From: Xylaria sp. FL1777
Taxonomy: Eukaryota; Ascomycota; Sordariomycetes; Xylariales; Xylariaceae
NCBI GenBank assembly: GCA_022578965.1
Contig: MU400558.1
Location: 232,531 to 296,530 of the forward strand
Direction: 5' to 3'
DNA length: 64,000 nucleotides
In this document: positions 11,021 to 22,800 of the stretch, in pieces
Layout of the letters: every line of letters starts with the position of its first letter
Numbering within the stretch: the first letter of the stretch is position 1
Made by a program: the position numbers and the translations under genes
The notes under the pieces: model-generated
Database searches by the model: none
What the model saw: only the letters and a program-made list of their open reading frames with translations
Told to the model about the DNA's origin: nothing

Positions 11021-13307
11021 ATGTCCGCACCCTCTTCAGGCTTGGCATCTGTTGCTTCTGCTACCGCCGATCTCAAGGGGACCTATAATCCGCGGAAAAG
11101 AGGTCGCACTGCTTGCACGAGATGCAAGCATAGGAAACAGAAAGTCGGTGCCTCCCATGCCTACAAAATCCCCCCAAATCCCCCCCCTTGTACTGATGTG
11201 GCGCCAACTCGTAGTGTGATGATCAATGGCCAACGTGCTCCAACTGTAGCAAGGCAGGGACCGAGTGTGATAAATCAGCCGTATCTGAAGACGAGCCTCC
11301 GGCGGCATACACTCGGGCGCTTGAGCAGCGAATTGCTCTTTTAGAGGCTCGTCTTTCTGAACAGGTTCACCAACAGATCCCAGACGTACCCCAGCCGCCC
11401 AGCAGCGGCGTACGGACTCAATCTAGGAACAATGTTCTCGCTGAGGCTGTCGAGCTGCTTGCCCTCGGGAACATCGAGGCGCCTGCCTACGTCGGGGCCT
11501 CTTCAGGCCTTAATTTGGCGTTAACCCTAGGTGAGATGGTTCAAGCCACTGTATGGAACAAGGCGTTGCCTCTCGATCCTGACGGGTCTCGACCCGGCAC
11601 TACTGACGGCTCGGGAATTTCTAGAGGAGCTCGTGCTATTAACAGACAAGAAATGGTTGCTCGAAGTGCCGAGCCGCCCGCCGATGAACATGGCACTGCC
11701 CTTTTAAATGCGTACTTGAATCAACCACAGTATGTATCTGCCGATTCCTCATCAATCAGGAAAACCACCTACTATGCTCCAACGTCTCCTATGCTATCTT
11801 GGGGAACAAGAGCCTACAGCCCCTTTATTTGCTCACGATCTGACTTTTACTCTACTTCAATGGGATCATGCTCCTAACAGCGTATTATAAATAGGACTCG
11901 ATATCCCTTCCTTGATGAAAGAGAGATCTGGGACTTACACGCGAAGCGTATGACGTTGCACACAACTCCAGTGCAGCAGCTTACTAAACCTGAACGCTTT
12001 GGTCTATTCAAATTGTACATGGTTTATGCTATTGGTGCAATGTTGATACAACTCACAGAAAGAAATACACCAACGCCCCCAGAGGTAGGAATGAAGCCTT
12101 CATGAGTACGGACATGCCACAACAGACTAACATGTGAAGCAAGGACTACTACATGACTGCGTTACAGCACTTATTCACTGCTCGAGAATCGAAAACAACC
12201 CAGAACGTAGAAGCTATGCTGCTTCTAGTTTTATACCACGTCCGAAGTTCCAGCTATGGAATATGGTATATGATTGGCCTTGCTATGCGGACCTGTATCG
12301 ATTTGGGATTACACACGAAACGACATGAGATTAATTTAGACCGCTATACAATTCAGATGCGTCGGCGACTATTCTGGAGCGTCTATTCATTGGAACGAAC
12401 TATTGCGATCTGCCTAGGACGACCACTGAGTATACCGGATAGACAAATTGATGTGGATTTGCCCCTGGACCCTGAAGATGAGACCTGGAACGAGATAGCA
12501 GCCGCACAGACAGCGAGTCCAACTAGGAAACGCTCTCTCTCAATGGCGCTCTGGCTGTTTAAAATGCGAAGAATTGAGTCGCGCATTCAATTCTCAATCT
12601 ACCGAGCAGATAAGCCCCTATCTGCGCTCACGTCCAAGATGAACCAGCTTTATCAGGACCTGGAGTCTTGGAAAACATCCCTTATAGAACGCTTTGGCGA
12701 TATTGATTTGAACTACCCAATGTTGCATTATCATCGCGCTGTCCGTTTGCTAATACAGCCATTTCTACCATTATTACCACCATCTGACCCTTATTACCTA
12801 ATCTGCCTTCGAGCAGCTGGGGGCGTTTGTCAAGCACATAAGAAATTACATCAATCGCTGGAATACGGGCACTCATTTATTGCTGTCCAGCATGTGTTCG
12901 TCGCCGGAATTACATTACTTTACGGCCTTTGGACACAACAACATGCCATTTGGTCTTACAGCCTGTCAAACGATATTCGGGCTTGCTCGTTGGTGCTTTT
13001 TGTTATGGGTGAGAGAGCGCCATGGGTGAAGAAATATCGTGACGCTTTCGAAGTTCTCGTCAATGCGACCATGGAGAAGTTAGAAAATGGTGTTAACAAC
13101 CTGGCCGAGACAGCAGCAGTTCAGATGAGGAACGTAACGAATAGCAACACCGATTTCACAACTGAACAGTTCGACAACTTAGCCGATGGTGAAGATGGAG
13201 ATGCCTGGAAAGTCGTTGCTGAACTCGCTAATTGGATCGATCAGCCGGAAGGCTCTTTGGTATGGATGCCGGACTTCGAATTACTGCAAAACCTGTCTCC
13301 CGTGTAG
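11021..13307 (+). CDS. Zn2Cys6 fungal-specific transcription factor
   Basis: Four exons, 11021-11143, 11215-11729, 11895-12084 and 12144-13307, encode 663 residues. The binuclear zinc cluster is split by intron 1: exon 1 ends ACTRCKHRKQK and exon 2 starts CDDQWPTCSNCSKAGTEC, together giving C-x2-C-x6-C-x6-C-x2-C-x6-C, the Gal4-type DNA-binding motif. A short coiled coil follows (ALEQRIALLEARLSEQ), which usually serves dimerisation. Exons 3 and 4 form the fungal_trans middle homology domain, with RYPFLDE and the MRRRLFWSVYSLERTIAICLGRP block. The target genes are not evident. The intron 1 donor is GTCGGT, weak for this genome, but the splice restores the zinc cluster exactly. The gene ends about 90 bp from a convergent, broken transporter, suggesting a former regulator-transporter pair. 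Confidence 0.9.
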
Positions 13308-13392
13308 CGATCGGGTTGTCGTACTGACAAAACATGAGAGAAAATTACATAATACTTTAAACGTCGAGGTTATAGAATATTTGCACTAAACA

Positions 13393-14047
13393 CTAATATC
13401 GCGGCTTTTGAAAAAGGGGATGATACCTCTTAATTGGTGTCATGGGCAATATCATTCCCACCGTAGCAGCCAAGGGGGCTGTCGACCATAAAAAGGCACG
13501 CCAATTGCCACAAGTGATGTAAGCAACCGGTAGGAAGGGACCGATAACGCTCCTTAGTTTAATATAGAACCTGAGGATACCCTGAAAATACCCCTTCTTC
13601 TCTAATGTCACGATGTTCGAAACAATGATCGTAGACAGATTAGCGATACTACCGCTACCTATACCTACGAGGCCGCGGAACACCACAACGTATGTGGTCA
13701 ACAATTATCATCCCGAGGGTGATAGAAGGAGAAGAAAAAGAGAAGACTTCTTCAGGAACTATTCGCCGTAGACCAACTACGGTGTTCCATGCCAAACCGG
13801 AAAGGAACGTGGCAATCCTGAGGCATGACAAGGCGGCTAGGAACACGACCCTACGACCGAAGATGTCGGATAGTTGACTGTATAGCATCTGGGACGTCGT
13901 GTTGGCGACGAGGGACGCCGCCCCGGCCTGCGGAATGGTATCCTCGGCATGAAGATCTCGTGTGATTGTGGGAAACATCACGCCGACCCCGTTCTGGTCG
14001 ATGAACGAGACGCGCTGCGCGATGGCCAGGCCCGAGAACGCGAACAT
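13393..14047 (-). pseudogene. Relic of an MFS multidrug transporter (DHA-type), N-terminal half only
   Basis: The minus strand reads as TM1 to about TM6 of a drug:H+ antiporter in two frames. From 14047 down to about 13774 it shows LAIAQRVSFIDQNGVGVMFPTI, the VANTTSQMLYSQLSDIFGRR loop and FLAALSCLR. From 13704 down to 13395 it continues in another frame with VVFRGLVGIGSGS, NLSTIIVSNIVTLEKKGYFQGIL and VIGPFLP. No GT-AG intron joins the two frames, and a stop after FQKPRY ends the second. The remaining transmembrane helices are missing because the Zn2Cys6 gene ends at 13307. The open frame extends upstream to 14170 without family resemblance. It looks like a decayed, truncated gene rather than a working transporter. 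Confidence 0.75.
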
Positions 14048-15239
14048 GAGCTCTCCGGACCATCTCTCGGTGCCTAGCGAAAGTGGATAACAATATAGGG
14101 CATTCTTATGGGTTCTCTTCTCGACTCGGTCATTTTTTTTTATAGAAAAGATGAATTCTTTCATTTGCAATGCAATGATAACGGTGGTAGAACCGTCAAT
14201 TTCTGAAGCTTTTATGCCGTTAACTTGGATGCCGGCGGTGCAAAATTCCGCTCTTCAATGCCGTGATAGCCGTACAAGGTGATAATATATGAAAATCTGT
14301 AGGATGAGTTTACTGGACATATTCAGATCACGATATATCAGTCATTACTATATCTCACTGGAGATCCGGCAGGCTTGTAAAAGTACACCTATCCTATAGG
14401 CTAACGATATCTTAGGTAGCTGAGCATGTGAGTATGTTGGCTTGTAAATGATAAGAAGCGACTCAGTCATTGGCTCACGACGAGGGCACAACGTCGTGCT
14501 CCGTTCGTTGACTACACTAAATGATGGCGGTAGAGTCAGGGATAACAAAAGTTCCACCTCGGTCGTCGTCAGCGTAAACGACTTTGACCTAGACGTCTAT
14601 TCTAGATTATATCCTTAGATTAGATAAGAACATCTTTGCGCGGGATAGAGCTGCAGCGTTCTAAGGAGATAGAACTTGACTTGATTTAGGCGTTCAGTTT
14701 TGAACGGACAGTTGAAGCTAGTCCAACGGCTTAGACGACACACTCCAACAGTATTAAAGACCTTAAAACAATGATTATAGGAAAGACCTAGCCGTGCAAT
14801 CAATTCTCGATGGAGATGATATCTTGTGTAAATGTTGTGATATGATAAAATCCCATGACTTCTAAAGACGTTTATTCCGGTCTCTGGGTGGTATTGCCTT
14901 AACCGGAAGTTTCATCAAAGGGGTCTTCTTACGGAAGTTAATTAATCAATATCTAATTTATCGATAAGACAGAGATAAGACATTCCTACGCTAAGCTAAT
15001 TCGGGTACGTACCGTGCCATTGAGGTAACCTTAGTCAGAACTTAGTGGCGCACCAACAAATCACCAGACAATGGCTCCCCAAGTCCCCAAGTATTCTCGT
15101 TGTTGAGTAAGATTCCGCAGCTGCAACCAGCTGCGATTATCGCCATTTACCAAATCCCCTCATCGACCTGACGACCAACTGTCAGCCAGCAGGCCAACAG
15201 GCGACATCGAATCCAAAGCTTGCTGTCTAGGTGGTAGTT
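14048..15239. other. Intergenic region between the transporter relic and the DUF3716 gene
   Basis: No gene is supported in this roughly 1.2 kb AT-richer stretch. It may hold the dead promoter of the transporter relic. The last 150 bp, rich in CAACTG/CAGCTG words, are the likely promoter and leader of the DUF3716 gene. Confidence 0.5.
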
Positions 15240-16459
15240 ATGAAAGGCATCATCACACCTGCGCGCGGCCGTCCGGCCAAGGTCACCAAACCAAGCGCCA
15301 ACCCGCGAGGCCGTCCGGTGCGTCGCGGCGACACGGTCCCCAACCAAGATCCCGATCTCGAGGGTCCCATTGTAGAAGAAGAAGACGGCAACGACGACGA
15401 AGACGCCGACGTGGACGCCGAGAACGAACAGGACCACCCCCAGGAGGACCACCAGCACCAACAGCAGCAGCACCAGCATCAGCACCAGCACCACCAACAC
15501 CCACATCAGCAACACCTGCAGCCACAGCACCATGCCGACTTCGACTCGGAGGCCTCTGCGGCTGCTGCTGCCGCTGCCGCTGCCGTTCATCACCAGCAAC
15601 AGCAGCAGCAGCAGCAGCAGCAGCAACATCACCAGCCGCTCGACTTGACTGCAGCCAGCATTCTCGCGAGCAGCGTTAATAACCCGAATGACCAGCCACA
15701 CCATCCAGATCTAGGCGGCCCCCACGGCCCCCCTATGGATGGACCTCCAGTCGACGTGAACACCACCGAGAATCTAGCTAGGGAGTCGGGCTACAACAAT
15801 GTGGTGGTCGAGAGTGCACTCGCCAAGCGTCTAGCGCGAGAACCCGGCATGCGCCTTGCTCAGCAACGGCGTCCAGAACAGGCCCTCAATCTGCAACGAC
15901 GCAGTAATGTCGAAGCTCTGTTTGCTCACATTGCTGGTGAAGCTGCTCCAATACCGTGTAAGAACTGCCACAAGGGCCATGGACCGTGGACTACATGTGT
16001 CGTCGTGGACGGCCAAATGTGCGGTAGCTGTGCCAATTGTTGGTTCAACGCCTCGGGAGCTAGATGCTCTTTCCACGGTAGACGCCTCCAATCTAGTTCC
16101 ATCTTGGAACCATAGAGCTAACTGATTGCTTAGAAACCCGAAACCCTGCCACACACGCCGGCCAGGTCATGGCAGGCGACGCTATGGGATTTCAACTACC
16201 TCCAGCCCCGCCTCAGGCCATGGCTCCCTTCAATTTCGCATCGATTCCAGCATCGTCTGATCCCGTCGTCCGGTACACAGTCGAGCAAGCTATGGCCCAA
16301 GTTCGAGGCGCTGATAAGAAAACACGCTATATGCTTATGATCGAGGCTGCGGCGCGTCAGCTTGCTTTCCAAATCGCCATGTACGAAGATACTGTCCAAG
16401 AGGAACAGCAACAGCAAGGACCGCCTCCTGCCGTTATGAATGATCCAGATGCGCCTTAG
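15240..16459 (+). CDS. AT-hook, poly-Gln/His, DUF3716-domain nuclear protein
   Basis: Two exons, 15240-16077 and 16134-16459, encode 387 residues. Two GRP cores near the N-terminus (ARGRPAK and PRGRPVRRG) look like AT-hooks that bind the minor groove of AT-rich DNA. An acidic stretch follows, then about 80 residues of Gln/His repeats with an Ala run, encoded by CAG/CAC/GCT repeats (about 15440-15640). A cysteine-rich module comes next, with cysteines in CKNCHKGHGPWTTC and MCGSCANCWFNASGARCSFH; this matches DUF3716, a fungal domain of unknown function, possibly metal-binding. The C-terminal exon is predicted helical and ends in a Gln-rich tail. A role in chromatin or transcription is an inference from the AT-hooks. 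The first in-frame ATG is used; no extension upstream has family support. Confidence 0.8.
15440..15640 (+). repeat. CAG/CAC/GCT trinucleotide repeats coding for Gln, His and Ala runs
   Basis: In-frame CAG, CAC, CAA and GCT/GCC codons dominate this stretch, including an 8-9 residue Ala run and an 11-residue Gln run at about 15597-15630. Such tracts change length readily between strains and are common in fungal transcription-related proteins. Confidence 0.85.
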
Positions 16460-17468
16460 GGAGGCCAGGGGTATCACTTCCAGCAGTGAATCGTATGCTC
16501 ATCTCCGATTGGGGAATACGGGCCTTGCTGATTCTTCACAGCCAACCCCAATGAGCCGAAAATATGTTGAAATATGCTGCATTTCTCGGGGTCATATCCA
16601 GCAACCCGATGCAGTCTGGTTGCTCTATAGTTCTTTCACAAGTCCAAAGTCTGGACAGGGACTTCAGCCTTCATAATTAAGTCATGGTACGGAACTAAAT
16701 ACATCGACCTCGGTTCCCTACTCCGCGTTTATCGAATACCTGATAAGGTGAACTCGCAATGATATTTCCCCACGATGCCACCGTAGCTTCCGTCAGTGAG
16801 ACGGCTGGTTTTCGCGCATCATCTTATACCTCTCGTTCTGGTCAACTGTGTTGTCTGCGCTTTTAGTAAGGGGTTACGGTGGTTTGTTTCAATCATACTT
16901 CAGTGAGGTCAGAGAGGACTACCTCTCATCTGCTTCTCACTGTGTTACTAGTACATGTAGGGGCGTTCTTATTTGCATAATTCCGACCCTGTGGGTGAAT
17001 AGGGATTATAATGTAAGCATGGAATTTTGGTCGGCATTTTTCATAGGAGGCTACAGGAAATGAACCGATTATTCTTCGCGGGTGTTCCTTTCCTTCGTTT
17101 CGTCCGTACCTACTAACCACAGAGAGACAACCCAATTGCTATGCTCTCTTAGCCTCCCGTGATAATAGGATACTACGTCAAGCCACACAGCCACACAACG
17201 AATTAGTCTCAAATATAGTCCGCGCCTAGGCATGTGCTTGAGTGATTGGTCCAAGCTTATTCTAATGAGTGCTGCCTGCGCAACTACACAGCTGGTGATC
17301 ACTATCACTACTAGGTAATGCGCATATTGCGCTCTTCGTCTTTGGTAGAGATGTCGACAAGTCACTAAATTGCTCTACTTATTTCTTCTCTATAGCCTCA
17401 TTAGGGCCATGAATACCAAACCAAGTCATAGATGAACGCGGGTTTTATCAATCGAGCTCAGTCTCACC
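16460..17468. other. Intergenic region before the SGNH lipase gene
   Basis: No gene is supported on either strand. It should contain the 3' end of the DUF3716 transcript and, towards 17468, the promoter and leader of the lipase gene. No recognisable regulatory motif stands out. Confidence 0.5.
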
Positions 17469-18737
17469 ATGTATGCACAGGCTACGCTCGTCATTCTGGT
17501 CTTTTCATATCTGGTCGCACTACAAGCCCTCGAACAGCAGGTTCTCGTAGTCCCTGAGACGCAGCATGTTCTCGAGAACTCCAGCACCAAAAATAAAATA
17601 AAACCTGCTTCTTCCGTGTTTCGGCAGTTTCGTTACAACGGCTCGATTCCTACCACTGGGTTTGTTGCGTTTGGGGATTCGTATAGTGCAGGCATTGGGA
17701 CTGGCGTGGAAGGCGAGGAGGACGATTGTCGACGAGGCATACATGCTTATTCTCAGCTAATAGCGGCCGACCGTGATCCGACGGTTTTCCAGTTCCTATC
17801 ATGTACGGGCGCCATGACGACCGATGTCATGGTTGGAGCCGATGAGAGTCAGATCGACCTCTTTAACGCTTCCCTCCCTGCCGATTTTGCGCTTTTATCA
17901 ATTGGTGGTAATGATCTCGGGTTCTTCGAAGTGATCAATGCATGCGTCTTTCGCTTCTACAACTTTTACTCGGGGACCTGTGAAGCTGCCCTTGCCCACT
18001 CGCGCGTCCTTCTGGAGAGCGACGAATTCGAGATTAGCCTGCGGATCCTGATCACGGAAATCCTCGACAAAATCCGCTGGGAGAAGAAGCCGCGGTTCAC
18101 CATCACTATGACGGGATACGCGAGATTCTTCAATGAGCTCACCGATGGGTGCGATGACATGAGCTTTGGTGTCTGGTGGAATGGTCCGAGGCTTACCAAG
18201 AAATTGAGGTCTGATATGAATGCTCTAGTACTCACCGTCAATGCCAAGCTTCGCAAGACGGTCAATGCCATAAACGCCGGCTTCACGCAGGACAAGGTTA
18301 TTTTCGTCGACTACGATGCCGCATTCGATGGACACCGCTTCTGCGAGCTGAATGTTACAGAGCCGGATTATCAACGCCCTGACACGTGGTTCTTCCTCGT
18401 GGGCGGACCGGATAACGCAGGGAACGGCACCGATTCTGAGCGACTCTCTGACGCCAAGACCCTGTCTCCGACCTCTCCTCTAGTCGATCCGTCTTCATGC
18501 CTGGGGCCAGCGCGGAGATCTGGTGACTGGGGAATGCTCGCTCTGTGTTACATGGCCATGGCTAAACGCCACGACCCAACCCTCCGTCTCGTCCATGAGG
18601 ATGCCTCGGCGCTGAACTCGATGTGGTATGTCCCTACATACTACGGTAAAACATTCCACCCGAGAACTCGAGGTCACGAGATGATACGGGACAAGATATA
18701 TGAGACATGGCGCACGGCCAACAAACAACCGCCCTAA
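17469..18737 (+). CDS. Secreted SGNH/GDSL-family lipase or esterase
   Basis: A single uninterrupted frame of 422 residues. Residues 1 to about 22 are a hydrophobic signal peptide (LVILVFSYLVALQA). Block I is FVAFGDSYSAGIG at about residues 66-78, with the nucleophile in GDS; the oxyanion-hole Asn lies in block III, GGND, near residues 146-149; and the catalytic His lies in TFHPRTRGH near residue 397. The order and spacing fit the extracellular SpoC-/Rv0518-like SGNH hydrolases of filamentous fungi, which cleave ester bonds of lipids or acylated sugars. Conserved cysteines around the active site suggest disulfides in a secreted enzyme. The precise substrate cannot be read from sequence. No intron is needed to obtain all blocks. 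Confidence 0.88.
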   Translation: MYAQATLVILVFSYLVALQALEQQVLVVPETQHVLENSSTKNKIKPASSVFRQFRYNGSIPTTGFVAFGDSYSAGIGTGVEGEEDDCRRGIHAYSQLIAADRDPTVFQFLSCTGAMTTDVMVGADESQIDLFNASLPADFALLSIGGNDLGFFEVINACVFRFYNFYSGTCEAALAHSRVLLESDEFEISLRILITEILDKIRWEKKPRFTITMTGYARFFNELTDGCDDMSFGVWWNGPRLTKKLRSDMNALVLTVNAKLRKTVNAINAGFTQDKVIFVDYDAAFDGHRFCELNVTEPDYQRPDTWFFLVGGPDNAGNGTDSERLSDAKTLSPTSPLVDPSSCLGPARRSGDWGMLALCYMAMAKRHDPTLRLVHEDASALNSMWYVPTYYGKTFHPRTRGHEMIRDKIYETWRTANKQPP

Positions 18738-19889
18738 TACCCCTCCGTGGCGTGGCCACTCTAATAACACGCCTGCTCCTCTCCCGGGGCTGGAACCCTC
18801 TGTACGCATGCCTATAACGAATTCCAACTATGATGGGAGTATAGCTAGTAAGAAGCCTTAATAGCTAAACACTTTTTTTTTTCATGTTTATATAGTTGAC
18901 CTGTATAAGACTTAGGGTGGCGTAGGAATAGAGGCTAGATGATGATGCGTCCTCCTGACGACGAAGCTGGTGATGGCGTAGTATATATACTTAGTATTGC
19001 GCTTACCGCTGGGATCTACCTATGTCCTGTTCGTCTGAATTAGTGTGCAGAAAGCACTCCATCGCTATAAGCTAGTTATAAAATAATCATCTCCAAATGA
19101 CATGCTAACTTTAGACTCCTTTATAATATGGCCTAGGCTTGTTTTGTAAATCTATGCTTATAGTCTTTACTAACACATCTTTGGTCCTCAGTTGGGATTG
19201 GTTTTAAGGTATTGATGTGCTCTCATTCCACCATGCTATGCGTATGTATGTAGGTATGTAATCAAACCTACTCGAGATACTACCTAGGTAGTGTAGGGCT
19301 AAGTGACAAGGATCAGCAGCCTATCGGGGCTTGTTATCGATAAGGACCCCGAACTACCGAGCATGGATTGTATGCGTCATTCGGCCAATGGTCTCCATTC
19401 GCCTTCTGATACCTACATGCCTCTATCTTTACCAGCATTTCTGAACCTTTACATGCACATGTAAGGGTGAGCTAGGCTGGAGGGTGCTTATCCATGCGCC
19501 TCCAGGCTCCTATTTCTCCTATTTTCTTTCTTTCGAGCTGGAACGGCCTTTCTTAATAGGGTTGTAACGCCTGCCATATACTTTCACTTTACATCTCTTC
19601 ACACTCCTAATCACCCTACATTCTCCGTTTCACACATCTAGCTGTTGTCTTTCTCTTCACTATAGACAAAACATAGGAAGGCGCTTATAATCAGGGAATA
19701 CACCGTGACTACTGGTTTATAGTATGCTTGTTGTATGATTCTGATAAAAGCAACGCCTTTCGGGATATACTTATTCGTTGCCGATACTTCTGTTAGCCAA
19801 CCCTAACTTTCTATCCCGTCGCCAATTTCCTCGGTCTCCAACATACGCTATCTCTACATACGACTTGCCCGTATCTTACTACAGAAAAA
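18738..19889. other. Intergenic region before the RAD26 gene
   Basis: No gene is supported. It contains a TAGGTA/ACCTAGGTAG cluster at about 19247-19295 and a pyrimidine-rich stretch at 19505-19660, the likely core promoter area of the RAD26/CSB gene. Confidence 0.55.
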
Positions 19890-22800
19890 ATGGAGGCAGA
19901 CGATGAGCAGCAATCTAGTGGCAATGCGCCGGAATCCAAAGACGATGCTCGTGTGGAGGAACTGGGCGTAATAGATCGACTTATTACAGCAACATGGGCT
20001 GTTCCTTCCCACCATGACGAAAAGCGAGTCGGCGAGGACGAGAATGGTGAAGACGAAGATGGCAGCAGCGAATTAGTCAACACGTTAGACGAAGCCTCCG
20101 CTCTCAAAGACCTTGCTACCGATGTGCGAGACCAAGACGATTTGGAACGAGACATAACGTATCAGGCCAGTTTGGCATTTAATACTGCAGAAGATAAAAG
20201 GGACGAGAAACGTATCGAGAAGGCACGGAATAATATCATAAAATTGGAGGCGCAAAAGAAAACTCAAGAGGAGCGTTTTCGTAAGGCTATTGGTAAACCG
20301 GAACTGAAGCAGAAAATTCGGGAAGAAATTGCGCGAATTGACTCGGAGCTCGACCTAACCAGAAATGATATCACACAATTTGAGAATCGCATCGAGAAAA
20401 GACATCAGGAAACCCAAGAGACAGAACAGGTCGCAGGAGGCAATAGGAAATTACCCGGAGAAACTCACCGTGAATTCCTAATCCGAACAGGAAAGATTAC
20501 GCCGTTCGACATTAAAGCGCGTGCGCAAGGCGTTGGAGGAGAGCTAGCCGATGTCCTGGCTGATGCTGAAGAGGAGGCTGCAGCAGATGAACTGGAAGAA
20601 GAGGCTGGCTATGAACCACGCTCTCACCAGAATCTACGTGCACCTGGATTTGCTGAGGACGCTGAGATAGCTACCACAGCAGTAGAGAGCGAGTTTTCAT
20701 TAAGGCCGCGAAAGCGACAAAGGTTAGTACGAGATGACGCATCATCGGATGAATACACCCCGCAGGTGACCGAAGGGCCCGAGGCAGGGTTCTCTGAAAG
20801 CCAGGAGTCAGAAGATTATGACCTTACAGAGCGCCCGACAAAAAAGGCAAAGAAGACCCCTAAGGACGATGGAAAAGTCGACCTAAGCAAGCTTGATGAT
20901 GGGATTGAAGCCAATTATCAAAGGCGACTCACAGACTGGGTTGACAGACGAAGTCGTGCAAGACTACGGCGTCAACATGCTACGCGTGAAGACGAAAATG
21001 TTGAAGAGCAGTCCCGAGACCAAGATGATGACGAATGGTTCAAGCCATCACCCGACGAACCAGACCATCACCTAAAACACGGGCTAAAGCTACCGGGTGA
21101 CATCTATCCTGCCCTATTTGACTATCAGAAGACTGGAGTTCAATGGCTCGCTGAGCTGTATTCTCAACGAGTGGGCGGGATTATTGGGGATGAAATGGGA
21201 CTTGGTAAGACAGTACAAATCATATCGTTTATCGCAGCACTTCACTATAGCAAACAGTTGGATAAGCCTGTCTTGGTGGTCGCACCAGCCACTGTTCTGC
21301 AGCAATGGGTCAACGAGTTCCATCGCTGGTGGCCGCCGTTACGTGTCTCAATGCTCCATTCATCCGGCTCTGGTATGTTAAACATGAGTAGAGAGAATGA
21401 GATTGAAGATGAAGACAGAAACTGGGATAGAAGAGATGGTCCTCGAGTTGTGAACAAGGCGGCGAAAAGAATTATTGATCGCGTCGTACGGCAAGGTCAT
21501 ATTCTCGTCACCACCTATGCCAGCGTTCAGATCTATGGTGACATGTTGGCTACCATGGATTGGGGCTATGCAGTGCTCGACGAAGGACACAAAATTCGAA
21601 ACCCTAATGCCGCAGTTACTATTGCGTGTAAGGAGTTATGCACGCCGAACCGAGTAATTCTTTCTGGGACACCAATACAAAATAACCTAGTAGAATTGTG
21701 GTCGCTGTTTGATTTTATCTATCCCATGCGACTGGGAACACTCGTCGACTTCCGAAAGCAGATTGAAATCCCCATCAAGATTGGCGGATACGCCAATGCT
21801 TCACACCTGCAGATTATGACAGCGGAGAAGACGGCCCAAGCGCTTAAGGAAAACATTAGCCCATACCTTCTGCAGCGACTCAAAGTTGACGTCGCTACCG
21901 ACTTACCTAAGAAGAGAGAACAGGTCCTTTTCTGCAAGCTTACCAAATTACAGTATGAGAATTACCGACTCTTCCTCGACTCCAAAGAAATGGGTGATGT
22001 TCTTAAGGGGAATACACAATCTTTCTTCGGAATCGACAGGCTCCGCAAGATCTGTAACCACCCTGATTTAGCTGATCCCAATATTAAAGCTAGACATCCT
22101 CAAGATTGGGGAGCACCTAACAAGTCTGGAAAGATGCAGGTCCTCAAGGCGCTTCTTGGGATGTGGAAAAAACTAGGTCACAAAACACTTTTGTTCTCCC
22201 AGACAGTGCAAATGCTTGACATTCTCGACCAATTTGTTCGAAAGCTCGGCAATATCCAGTATTTGCGAATGGATGGTAAAACGCCTATCAAAATGAGACA
22301 AGTACTCGTCGACAAGTTCAATAAGGACCCGGATATAGATCTTTTCTTGCTGACCACAAAAGTGGGAGGCTTGGGAGTGAACCTGACTGGAGCCAACCGC
22401 GTTATTATCTATGATCCAGACTGGAATCCATCTACAGATGTGCAAGCCCGTGAGAGGGCGTGGCGCTTGGGACAAAAGAAAGACGTGACGATTTACCGAT
22501 TGATGACCGCTGGCACAATTGAGGAGAAGATATATCATAGGCAGATCTTCAAGCAGTTCTTGAGTAACAAAGTGCTGAAGGACCCTAAACACCGTACCAC
22601 CTTCAATCTCAACGATTTGCATGATCTCTTTACATTGGGTTCGTCGGAAGAAGCAGGGACAGAAACATCCCGACTCTTCAAGGAATCCGAAGTGGACATT
22701 CACAAAAAACCAGCCGCAACAGCAAATTCAACTGACAAAAACCTGGCTAGCACCGAGCAAACTACATCGTCAGGCGGCGACGAACATAATGGATTGCACC

